The notes beneath the pieces are model-generated. The model saw only the letters and a program-made list of their open reading frames with translations. It was not told the DNA's origin and made no database searches. From NCBI GenBank assembly GCA_036395835.1, contig DASWCW010000125.1, positions 1-46,557 of the forward strand: a DNA stretch of 46,557 nt. Direction: 5' to 3'. The stretch comes from AP-16 sp036395835 (GTDB lineage Bacteria > Pseudomonadota > Alphaproteobacteria > Rhizobiales > Xanthobacteraceae). This document shows positions 40,396-46,557 of the stretch, in pieces (the stretch's first letter is position 1; each line of letters opens with the position of its first letter). The translations under genes were made by a program, and so were the position numbers.

Positions 40396-41793
40396 TCATG
40401 CCGGCGCCGCTCGGGACTTTCGCGCCCCGCCCCAGCGCGTGAAGAAAACCGCCGCCGCGGTGGCGAGCCCATACGCCGTCATGGAAGCTCCCACCAGCGC
40501 GAACAGCGCGGCGACGCCGGCTCCGCCTTGCGCCAGCCATGCACCGCCGATGGCGACCAGCAGCAGCCGCAACGTCGAAGCCAGCACCGGACCGAGCACG
40601 TTTCCGGAGCCCTGGGCGGCGAAATACAGCGTGAGCCCGAGCCCGAAAAACGCAAATCCGGGCCCCGCGAAGCGCAGGTATTGGCGCGCGGCGAGCAGCA
40701 CGGCCTCCTCGCGGGTGAACAGTCCGGCCCAGAGATCGGGCGCGACCGCGACCACGAGGCCGATCAGCCCCAGCATGAGTGCGGTGACGCCGCCAGCGGT
40801 GCATGCCACGGAGCGCGCGCGGGGAACCTCGCCGGCGCCGATCGCCATGCCGACCATGGGCACCGCGGCGACGCCGACGCCGAACGCGATGGGGATCAAC
40901 AGGAACTCCAGGCGCACGCCGATGCCGTAGCCGGCGAGCGCCGGCACGCCGAAGCGCGCGACCAGCGCCGTGAAGATCAGCACGGTCAACACCGCTTGCA
41001 CCGGGGACAGGCAGGCGAGCGCGCCCACTTTGAGGATGTCGAAGAACATCTCGCCGCGGAACGCGATGCCCCGGAACGCCAAGCGCAGCCGGCCGCGGTT
41101 CGACCGAAGATACCACAGCAGAACCGCGACGCCGGCCCCGGTCGCGACCAGCTGTCCGAGCGCCACGCCTGGCATGCCGAGACGCGGCAGCGGTCCGAGG
41201 CCCAGGCCGAGGCTGCCTCCGAGCACGATCTGCAGGAGCGATGTCGTCAGGATCGTGATGGAAGGCAATTTCATGTTTCCGGTCCCGCGCAGAACCGAGG
41301 CGAGCGAATTGCTGAGCCAGATCAGGACCGCGCCGCTGAACAGCACGTTCGAATAGCGGGTGGCCTCCACGAGCACGCCCGCGCTGCCGCCTAGCAGCCG
41401 ATAAAGGGCGGGGCCGAACACCAGGAATACAAACGAGTAGAGCACGCCCGCGATGATACCGATCGCGACCGCGTGCAGCGCCAGCGCGCGAGCGCGCAAG
41501 ACGTCACCGGCCCCGAGCGCCCGGCTCACCGCGGACGACACGCCGCCGCCCATGGCGCCGGCCGACATCATTTGCGTCAGCATAGCGAAGGGAAAGACCA
41601 GCGCCATGGCGGCCAGCGGCTGCGTGCCCAAGATGCCGATGTAGGAAGTCTCGGCGACGCCGACCAGCACGGTCGCCGTCATCGCCAGCACGTTCGGCAG
41701 CGCCAGCCGGAGCAGCGTCGGCAGAATCCGGCCGCTCAGCAACGGATTGGCGGTGGGAATCGGCATTGCGGCGGCGGCGCTCGTCGCGCTCAT
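40396..41793 (-). CDS. MATE family efflux transporter
   Basis: The 465-residue protein has about twelve helices in two six-helix halves and MATE hallmarks: LALPNVLAMTATVLVGVAETSYIGILGTQPLAAMALVFP in the first half and GMAIGAGEVPRARSVACTAG between halves. MATE pumps export cationic drugs or metabolites in exchange for Na+ or H+. ATG 41793 follows GAGGAAGCTC. It starts 31 bases after the thioesterase stop, so both form one operon under a probable MarR site. Confidence 0.92.
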   Translation of the reverse strand: MSATSAAAAMPIPTANPLLSGRILPTLLRLALPNVLAMTATVLVGVAETSYIGILGTQPLAAMALVFPFAMLTQMMSAGAMGGGVSSAVSRALGAGDVLRARALALHAVAIGIIAGVLYSFVFLVFGPALYRLLGGSAGVLVEATRYSNVLFSGAVLIWLSNSLASVLRGTGNMKLPSITILTTSLLQIVLGGSLGLGLGPLPRLGMPGVALGQLVATGAGVAVLLWYLRSNRGRLRLAFRGIAFRGEMFFDILKVGALACLSPVQAVLTVLIFTALVARFGVPALAGYGIGVRLEFLLIPIAFGVGVAAVPMVGMAIGAGEVPRARSVACTAGGVTALMLGLIGLVVAVAPDLWAGLFTREEAVLLAARQYLRFAGPGFAFFGLGLTLYFAAQGSGNVLGPVLASTLRLLLVAIGGAWLAQGGAGVAALFALVGASMTAYGLATAAAVFFTRWGGARKSRAAPA

Positions 41794-41824
41794 CGAGCTT
41801 CCTCTCTCGCCACGAAACGGCTGC

Positions 41825-42319
41825 TCATGAATTCGGGCCGGCCGGGCCGATCACCAGACAGGTCTCCGAACCATGCGCGATGAGCGTGCCGGCCTGGTCC
41901 CAGAGGCGGCCTTCGGCCGTGGCGATGCGATTGCCGGCGTGGATGAGCTTGCCTTCGCACCGGAGCACGCCCGTCTTGGCGAGGACCGGCCGCACGAAGG
42001 TCACGCTCATGTCGACGGTGGTGTAGGCTTGGCCGGCTTGCAGGATCGAATGCACCGCGCAGCCCATGGCGGAATCGAGCACGGTCGCGCTCCAGCCGCC
42101 GTGCACCATTCCCATGGGATTGTAGAAACGCGGCGACGGCTTCGCGTCGAACACCACCCGGCCGCGCTCGATCTCCGTGATCCAGATGTCGGTTGCCTCG
42201 GCGAACGGTGGCGCCGGCAGCGTGCCGTCGCGCAGCTTCTCGAGAAATTCGACGCCCGTCATGGTCGCGGCGAGTTCGCGCGGCACGATCCCGAAGCGGG
42301 TTTCCGATTGCAGGGCCAT
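41825..42319 (-). CDS. PaaI-type hot-dog thioesterase
   Basis: The 164-residue protein belongs to the PaaI thioesterase family: NPMGMVHGGWSATVLDSAMGCAVHSIL carries the signature HGG and the catalytic Asp, and TTVDMSVTFVRPVLAKTGVLRCEGKL the second strand pair. Such enzymes hydrolyse acyl-CoA thioesters such as phenylacetyl-CoA or other aromatic CoAs. ATG 42319 follows AGGAGGGATCG. It begins an operon with the MATE gene, 22 bases downstream of a CTGCATATTCAG box. Confidence 0.92.
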   Translation of the reverse strand: MALQSETRFGIVPRELAATMTGVEFLEKLRDGTLPAPPFAEATDIWITEIERGRVVFDAKPSPRFYNPMGMVHGGWSATVLDSAMGCAVHSILQAGQAYTTVDMSVTFVRPVLAKTGVLRCEGKLIHAGNRIATAEGRLWDQAGTLIAHGSETCLVIGPAGPNS

Positions 42320-42340
42320 CGATCCCTCCTGTGGAAGTCA

Positions 42341-42352
42341 CTGCATATTCAG
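42341..42352. promoter_or_regulatory. candidate MarR operator before the thioesterase-MATE operon
   Basis: CTGCATATTCAG (42341-42352) differs from the perfect palindrome upstream of the MarR gene by one base (G to T) and lies 22 bases upstream of the thioesterase ATG. Confidence 0.7.
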
Positions 42353-42378
42353 CTATTGGGCGCGGCGCTCCATTGCGC

Positions 42379-42825
42379 TCACGCGAGTCGTTCCAGCACG
42401 CGATCGAGCGCCGCGTGGAGACCCGCCGTGTCGGCGTTCCCCAGCACCTGCTCGACGTGCCGCTGGGCGCGAGCCCACGCCGGCCGCGCCGCGCGCAACA
42501 CCTCCCGACCCTCTTGGGTCAGACGCAAGCTTCGCGAGCGGCGATCCTCGGGGTCCGGCTCCAGGGCCACGAGCCCCCGGCGTTCGAGCGGGCGCATATT
42601 CCGCGTCAGGGTGGTCGGGTCCATGACCAATTTCTCGGCAAGGGCGCCGACGCTGATCCCGTCGAGCACGCGCAGATGGGCGAGCAAGCCGAATTGCGTG
42701 ATGGTCAGGCCGAATGGCTCGACATAGCCGTCGTAGATTTGGGTGATCCGCCGCGCCGCCTTGCGCAGCCGCAGGCACGTGCAGCCGAACGATGCCGGCG
42801 CCGGAACCGCATGATGGTCGGTCAT
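42379..42825 (-). CDS. MarR-family transcriptional regulator
   Basis: The 148-residue winged-helix regulator shows the HTH helix GALAEKLVMDPTTLTRNMRPLERRGLVALEPDPEDRRSRSLRLTQEG, whose wing DRR-SR is typical of MarR. A Cys-x-Cys near the N-terminus (FGCTCLRL, about residues 16-23) may sense redox or metals but is unproven. ATG 42825 is chosen by comparison with homologues; the ribosome-binding site is weak and an operator palindrome lies 14 bases upstream. It precedes the thioesterase/MATE operon, which it probably represses. Confidence 0.9.
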   Translation of the reverse strand: MTDHHAVPAPASFGCTCLRLRKAARRITQIYDGYVEPFGLTITQFGLLAHLRVLDGISVGALAEKLVMDPTTLTRNMRPLERRGLVALEPDPEDRRSRSLRLTQEGREVLRAARPAWARAQRHVEQVLGNADTAGLHAALDRVLERLA

Positions 42826-42839
42826 GGCATCCGAGATAA

Positions 42840-42851
42840 CTGCATATGCAG
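42840..42851. promoter_or_regulatory. palindromic operator upstream of the MarR gene
   Basis: CTGCATATGCAG is a perfect 12-bp palindrome 14 bases before the MarR start codon; flanking GTAAT is shared in part with the site before the thioesterase gene (CTATT). It suggests autoregulation of the MarR protein. Confidence 0.7.
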
Positions 42852-42942
42852 GTAATTGCAAGGGGCATGCGACGAGGGGCACCGTGCCGGTCGTGCTGCC
42901 GGGGTCGCTTGTTCCGTGCGCCAGCCGAACGGATCGGCCGCC

Positions 42943-43854
42943 TCACGGCGTCAGCGCGCGGCGCGAGAGCTCGGTCAGCCCGTCGTGGCCGGCTTTCAGT
43001 CCGCGCGAGATCGCCTCGCAGCGCCAGCGCCCGCGCGCGCCATCGATCCGGTAGAGATTGTAGCCGGCGGGATCGCGGTCGCCGCGCAGCGCCGCGGAGG
43101 CGGAAGGCACGCCCACTACCGGAATCGGGTTTTTCGGCCCCGCGATCCAGTGCACCGAATGCACGTGATTGTGGCCGTGCAGCACGAGCTCGGCGCCGTG
43201 CTCGGCGATCAGCCGGCGGAACGGCCCGGCGTCGATGAGGCGCTTGAAGCGGTTGGGGCCTTGCACGGCCGGCGGGTGATGGATCAGCACGATGCGGAAC
43301 AGGCCTTCGTGCGCAAGATGCGCGAGCGCGTCGGAAAATCGCATCAGCTGATCGGCGCCGAGCTTGCCGGTGGCGAGGAACGGCGCGGTCGGCAGCGCGG
43401 AGGAAAGCCCGATCAGCGCCGCGGGCCCGCGCCGGCGCACATAGGGAAACGGACCCGGCCGGCTGTGCGGCGCGCCGGTGCCGATGCCGTCGCCGCGCAT
43501 GTAATCGCCCCAGTGCGAGGCGGGATGCTCGATCGCGTCGCGCACATAGGCGTCGTGATTGCCCGGCACCATGCTCACGTCGTGCGGCGAGCCGAGCCGC
43601 GAGAGCCATTCCCGAGCCGGCGGGAATTCCTTCTCCAGCGCGATGTTGACGAGGTCGCCGGTGACCGCGATGTGGTCCGGCGCCGCGGAGCGCAGGTCGT
43701 GCACCAGGGCTTCCAGCACTTCGGGGCGGTGCCGGACGAAGCGCCGCCGGTGCCAATTGACGAAGCCGAGCGCGCGCTTGCCGGTCAGCTCGCGAAAACG
43801 CGGCATCGGCACGGGCCCGAGGTGCGGATCCGACAAATGCGCCAGCACGAACAT
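42943..43854 (-). CDS. calcineurin-like metallophosphoesterase
   Basis: The 303-residue protein contains all five metal-binding motifs in order: LSDPHLG (7-13), GDLVN, GNHD, a HHPP (near 190) and GHNHVHSVHW. It is a cytoplasmic or membrane-associated phosphoesterase with unknown substrate; similarity is to the Icc/CpdA-type and YaeI-type enzymes. It starts 5 bases after the mbfA stop and has no own ribosome-binding site, so translational coupling with mbfA is likely. Confidence 0.92.
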   Translation of the reverse strand: MFVLAHLSDPHLGPVPMPRFRELTGKRALGFVNWHRRRFVRHRPEVLEALVHDLRSAAPDHIAVTGDLVNIALEKEFPPAREWLSRLGSPHDVSMVPGNHDAYVRDAIEHPASHWGDYMRGDGIGTGAPHSRPGPFPYVRRRGPAALIGLSSALPTAPFLATGKLGADQLMRFSDALAHLAHEGLFRIVLIHHPPAVQGPNRFKRLIDAGPFRRLIAEHGAELVLHGHNHVHSVHWIAGPKNPIPVVGVPSASAALRGDRDPAGYNLYRIDGARGRWRCEAISRGLKAGHDGLTELSRRALTP

Positions 43855-43859
43855 GGAAG

Positions 43860-44819
43860 CTAGGAGCTGCCGATCAGGATGCCCGCGATGAACACCAGCG
43901 CGCCGCCCACCCCCACCTGGAACGCGGCGGCGAGGAAGGGCGTGTCCATGAACCGCCAGCGGATCCAGGAAATCGCCGCGAGCTCCACGACGACGACCGC
44001 GATCGAGAACGCGGTCGCGACCCAGAAGTCGGGGATGAGATAGGGCAGCGTATGCCCAAGCCCGCCGAGCGCCGTCATCACCCCGCACACCCCGCCGCGC
44101 AGCAGCGGCGCGCCGCGCCCGGTCAGCGAGCCGTCGTCGGAGAGCGCTTCGGCAAATCCCATGGAGATGCCGGCCCCGACCGACGCGGCGAGCCCGACCA
44201 CAAAGGTCTCCCAGGTCTGATGCGTGGCGAACGCCGCCGCGAACAGCGGCGCCAGCGTCGAGACCGAGCCGTCCATCAGGCCGGCAAGCCCGGGCTGCAC
44301 GTATTGCAGCACGAACATCCGCCGCGCGGTCTCGTCCTCCTCGGCCCGCGCCCGTTTGGTGAGGAGCTTCTCGCCCAATTGCTCGGCGAAGCTCTCATGC
44401 TTGTCCTCGGCCTCGGCGAGCTTGACCAGCAGCTCGCGCACCGAGGCATCGCGCGCGGTTTCGGCCGCCTTGCGGTAGAACCGCGCGGTCTCGTATTCCA
44501 TCTCGGCGGCGTATTTGCGCACTTCCTCGATGCCGAGCGGCCGCATCAGCCACAGCGGCCGGCGCTGGCTGATGAAGCCGCGCACGTCCTGGCGCCGGAT
44601 CAGCGGCAGATATTCGCCGAATTTTTGGCGGTAGAGATCGAACAGCATGCCCCGGTGCCGGATCTCCTCGTCGGCCATTTCCTCGAACAGCTTGGCGGAG
44701 GCCGGATATGGCTCGCGCAGGCCCTCGGCGAAGCCGCGGTAGATGCGGCTGTCCTCCTCCTCGTTGGTGATGGCGAGCGCGAGGATCTCCTGCTCGGTCA
44801 AATCGGCAAAGCGCTTCAC
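43860..44819 (-). CDS. mbfA: membrane-bound ferritin MbfA (ferritin-like domain fused to VIT1/CCC1 transporter)
   Basis: The 319-residue protein has an N-terminal ferritin-like di-iron domain with Glu20/21/22, EEIRH (51-55), Glu110 in EMEYE and EDKH (138-141), and a C-terminal CCC1/VIT1 domain of five helices (165-319) containing GLMDGSVSTLAPLFAAAFAT and GISMGFAEALSDDGSLTGRG. This fusion is the iron exporter MbfA of Bradyrhizobium and Agrobacterium, which protects against iron and hydrogen peroxide and is repressed by Irr. A GTG start at 44819 follows AAGAGAG. An Irr-box-like sequence lies just upstream. It forms an operon with the phosphoesterase gene. Confidence 0.93.
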   Translation of the reverse strand: MKRFADLTEQEILALAITNEEEDSRIYRGFAEGLREPYPASAKLFEEMADEEIRHRGMLFDLYRQKFGEYLPLIRRQDVRGFISQRRPLWLMRPLGIEEVRKYAAEMEYETARFYRKAAETARDASVRELLVKLAEAEDKHESFAEQLGEKLLTKRARAEEDETARRMFVLQYVQPGLAGLMDGSVSTLAPLFAAAFATHQTWETFVVGLAASVGAGISMGFAEALSDDGSLTGRGAPLLRGGVCGVMTALGGLGHTLPYLIPDFWVATAFSIAVVVVELAAISWIRWRFMDTPFLAAAFQVGVGGALVFIAGILIGSS

Positions 44820-44829
44820 GGGGCTCTCT

Positions 44830-44850
44830 TTTTAACGATTCTAACCAATG
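44830..44850. promoter_or_regulatory. Irr-box (iron control element)-like site upstream of mbfA
   Basis: The plus-strand sequence CTTTTTAACGATTCTAACC within 44828-44847 resembles the Irr-binding ICE consensus (TTTAGAA-N3-TTCTAAA) with the right half almost exact (ATTCTAA) and the left half degenerate (TTTTAAC). Position and orientation just before the GTG start fit repression of mbfA by Irr under iron limitation. Confidence 0.5.
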
Positions 44851-44989
44851 CCCTTATAGGGGGGACGGGCCGGAAACGGAATGCGGCGCTGCTAAAATAG
44901 GGAGGTTATCCTGCGACGGGCGGCGCTGCCGTGCCGCCATGCCCGGCGGCGTGCCGGGCGGAAAGAGTGCCGCGACCGCGGAGGGCGCA

Positions 44990-45472
44990 ATGCGTGGCAA
45001 TTCCCGGAGTCGGGCCCTGGCGCCGAGCCTGCGCCGTGCACTGCACCTCTATTGGCGCTTCGCGCGCGGCTTGACGCTCGGGGTGCGCGGCGTGGTGCTC
45101 GACGGCAGCGGCCGGGTGTTTCTGGTCAAGCATTCCTATGTGGAGGGCTGGCATTTTCCCGGCGGCGGGGTCGAGCCCGGAGAAACGCTGCGCGACGCGC
45201 TCGAGCGCGAGCTCGTCGAGGAAGGCAACATCCGGCTCGTCGATGCGCCGGCGCTGCACGGCATTTTTTACAATCCGGCCGGCTCGCGCCGCGACCATAT
45301 CGCGGTGTTCGTGGTCAAGAGCTTCCGCCAGGAGAGCCCGCCACAGCCCGGCCGCGAGATCGTCGAGCACGGGTTCTTCTCGCCGCGCGCGCTGCCCGAG
45401 GACACGACGCTGGGCACGCGGCGGCGGCTGGCCGAGCTCATCGACGGCGTCGCGGTGTCGGAGCGCTGGTAG
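44990..45472 (+). CDS. Nudix hydrolase
   Basis: The 160-residue protein contains the Nudix box from Gly59 to Ile81, GGVEPGETLRDALERELVEEG then NI, on a GVRGVVLDGSGRVFLVKHSYVEGWHFPG scaffold. The metal-binding REL-EE core is intact; the conserved Gly after EE-x is Asn80. The enzyme hydrolyses a nucleoside diphosphate linked to another moiety (NDP-X); substrate unknown. ATG 44990 follows GGAGGG. Upstream the mbfA gene is divergent; downstream a palindrome repeat follows. Confidence 0.9.
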   Translation: MRGNSRSRALAPSLRRALHLYWRFARGLTLGVRGVVLDGSGRVFLVKHSYVEGWHFPGGGVEPGETLRDALERELVEEGNIRLVDAPALHGIFYNPAGSRRDHIAVFVVKSFRQESPPQPGREIVEHGFFSPRALPEDTTLGTRRRLAELIDGVAVSERW

Positions 45473-45550
45473 GGGGCGGTCCGGCGAAACACGCGATCAC
45501 ATCCTGTGCCGGGCATGACGATCTGGATCTCAACGCATGAAAAACGTAGA

Positions 45551-45571
45551 CGGCCGGGACAAGCCCGGCCG
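45551..45571. repeat. GC-rich palindrome (CGGCCGGG-ACAAG-CCCGGCCG)
   Basis: A perfect 8-bp stem with 5-base loop between the Nudix gene and the DUF2852 gene, which are convergent. The core GCCGGGACAAGCCCGGCC matches the arms of the repeat at 17061-17146, so it is a partial copy of the same family, and it can serve as bidirectional terminator. Confidence 0.7.
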
Positions 45572-45612
45572 TGACGTAGTTGTTGTATTCGTGTGGAGAG
45601 AGAGGTCGCGCC

Positions 45613-46032
45613 TCAGCCCTGGGGCTGGGCTTCCGGGCCGGTCGGGCCGGTGCCGCGGCGGCCGCGATCGGCCATGAACTGGTCGAACTCGGCCTTGTCC
45701 TTGGCGTGACGCAGGCGTTCCAGAAATTCCCGGAATTCCCGCTGCTCCTCTTCGAGCCGGCGCAACGTCTCGGTGCGATATTCGTCGAACGCCCAGTTTC
45801 CGCTCGAGCGCGCGTAACCCCCGCCGGTCCAGCGCCGCGCGGCGCCCTCGGCGTCATGCCACCACCGGCCCGGGCCGGGGCCGGCGCCATGATGTCTGCA
45901 TCCCATGCGTCCGCTCCATAGCAAGAAGGCGAGCATCGCCAGACCAACCGGCCAGTAGACGATGAAGCCAAGCACCATCAACGCGATCCAGGCCGGCTTG
46001 CCGACCTCGTCGATTGTCGCCGCGATATTCAT
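45613..46032 (-). CDS. DUF2852 family protein
   Basis: The 139-residue protein has one or two hydrophobic N-terminal segments (KPAWIALMVLGFIVYWPVGLAMLAFLLWSGRM), a Gly/His-rich middle (GCRHHGAGPGPGRWW), and a helical tail FDEYRTETLRRLEEEQREFREFLERLRHAKDKAEFDQFMADR, which is the DUF2852 signature common in Rhizobiales. Function unknown. ATG 46032 follows GAGGCAGTC. A TetR-type inverted repeat lies 21 bases upstream of it, between it and the TetR gene, which is on the same strand. Confidence 0.9.
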   Translation of the reverse strand: MNIAATIDEVGKPAWIALMVLGFIVYWPVGLAMLAFLLWSGRMGCRHHGAGPGPGRWWHDAEGAARRWTGGGYARSSGNWAFDEYRTETLRRLEEEQREFREFLERLRHAKDKAEFDQFMADRGRRGTGPTGPEAQPQG

Positions 46033-46052
46033 GACTGCCTCGCCCGTCTGCA

Positions 46053-46071
46053 ATGTTAACATCTCTAACAT
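46053..46071. promoter_or_regulatory. inverted repeat before the DUF2852 gene (TetR-type operator candidate)
   Basis: ATGTTA-N7-TAACAT (46053-46071) is a perfect 6-bp inverted repeat, 21 bases upstream of the DUF2852 ATG and 35 bases after the TetR stop. This spacing and sequence style fit TetR-family operators. Confidence 0.5.
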
Positions 46072-46105
46072 AAGCCCGGCCTCCGCATGTGTCAAGCCGG
46101 CGCAC

Positions 46106-46557
46106 TCAGGACGGCGGAGGCGACGCCTCGTCGCCCAGCCCGAGCCCCCCGAGATAGATCAGCACGGCGGCCTCCAGCAATTCCTCCGGCGACATCGGCA
46201 GCTTGCGCCGGCCGGCATCGCCGCGCCCGAACAGCGAGGCAATGCCGTGGGAGAGCGCCCAAACGTGCAGGCTCATCATCAGCACCGGCGGCCGGCTCTT
46301 CAGGGGCAGGGTGGCGCACACGGCCTCGACCGCCGCGCGCAACACGGCGAAGGCGCCATCCGCGGCTTGCGCCAGCTCGGGGTCGGAATCGGGCGCAATT
46401 CCGCTCTCGAACATCGCGGAAAAATACGCTGGCTCGGTGCGCGCGAAGGCGAGATGCGCGCGGCCCATGTTCTCGAAGGCGGCAAGCGGCGTGGGGCGGC
46501 CGTCGTTCCAGGCGCGTTGGAGCTCGGCGCCGAAGCGCTCGAATCCCTCCCGCGCGA
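46106..46557 (-). CDS. TetR-family regulator, C-terminal part (5' end outside window)
   Basis: The frame runs from the window edge to a stop at 46106, about 149 residues. It begins AREGFERFGAELQRAWNDG and continues NMGRAHLAFARTEPAYFSAMFESGI and PVLMMSLHVWALSHGIASLFGRGDAG, the ligand-binding region of WHG-type TetR regulators. The DNA-binding N-terminus lies outside. The last residues LIYLGGLGLGDEASPPPS are unremarkable. It probably controls itself and the downstream DUF2852 gene. Confidence 0.85.
   Translation of the reverse strand, partial: AREGFERFGAELQRAWNDGRPTPLAAFENMGRAHLAFARTEPAYFSAMFESGIAPDSDPELAQAADGAFAVLRAAVEAVCATLPLKSRPPVLMMSLHVWALSHGIASLFGRGDAGRRKLPMSPEELLEAAVLIYLGGLGLGDEASPPPS

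Noticed and set aside
45478..45545. Possible short gene between the Nudix gene and the palindrome
   Set aside because: No start with ribosome-binding site, and the sequence looks like the flank of a dispersed repeat.
1..46557. CRISPR array, prophage, insertion sequence or defence island
   Set aside because: No direct-repeat/spacer pattern, transposase, integrase or known defence gene was found; the toxin-antitoxin pair is the only mobile-type module.

Overview
This 46.6 kb, GC-rich window looks like chromosomal DNA of an alphaproteobacterium of the order Rhizobiales, probably near Bradyrhizobium, Rhodoplanes or Pseudolabrys. The evidence is the gene content (membrane-bound ferritin MbfA with an Irr-box-like site, a DUF2852 protein, PsiF-type and LemA/TPM proteins, an Omp25-like porin, many solute-binding proteins) and dispersed intergenic palindromes of the type common in Bradyrhizobium relatives. 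No phage, plasmid, CRISPR or rRNA gene is visible. Species cannot be fixed from the sequence alone.

Layout. 1-6.0 kb: the end of a proline-rich protein, a decayed tRNA(Met)-like tail, an MFS transporter, an unusual 883-residue coiled-coil protein built on an exact 109-residue repeat, an orphan NMT1/THI5-type solute-binding protein and a cold-shock gene with a clear terminator. 6.3-10.1 kb (minus): a GYD protein and a four-gene unit of MaoC dehydratase, SDR, LigI-like amidohydrolase and Leu/Ile/Val-type binding protein. 10.3-14 kb (minus): three small exported or hypothetical proteins (YidB-like, PsiF, helix-hairpin-helix), then a CaiB-type CoA-transferase and an enoyl-CoA hydratase. 14-18.1 kb: a complete TRAP transporter, then a 3-hydroxyacyl-CoA dehydrogenase. 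18.2-18.9 kb: a Phd/PIN toxin-antitoxin pair behind a palindromic operator.

18.9-27.5 kb: an MFS transporter, an NRAMP-family transporter with altered metal-site motifs, two small proteins, an MBL-fold hydrolase, a Crp-type regulator, a beta-barrel porin, MgtC, a cytochrome c preceded by the C-terminal remnant of a sulfite dehydrogenase gene, and CorA. 27.7-37.6 kb: DctA, ergothioneine genes egtB-egtD, an FMN reductase, a gentisate dioxygenase-like bicupin, an LVIVD-repeat secreted protein, a divergent decarboxylating dehydrogenase and hydroxypyruvate isomerase pair, and an NTF2-like protein. 37.7-40.4 kb: a tail-anchored hypothetical followed by lemA-TPM-TPM. 40.4-46.6 kb: a MarR/thioesterase/MATE module, an mbfA-metallophosphoesterase pair, a Nudix hydrolase, DUF2852 and the C-terminal part of a TetR regulator.

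How it works together. Most of the region is a soil-type scavenging and catabolic repertoire: carboxylate uptake (TRAP, DctA, orphan binding proteins), acyl-CoA chemistry, divalent-metal and iron handling, and redox protection. The most useful signals are regulatory: two perfect TGTGA-N6-TCACA sites beside a regulator with a CRP-like recognition helix, two near-identical CTGCATAT(G/T)CAG sites beside the MarR gene, an ATGTTA-N7-TAACAT site beside the TetR gene, and an Irr-like box before mbfA. The best candidate for something undescribed is the 109-residue-repeat coiled-coil protein.
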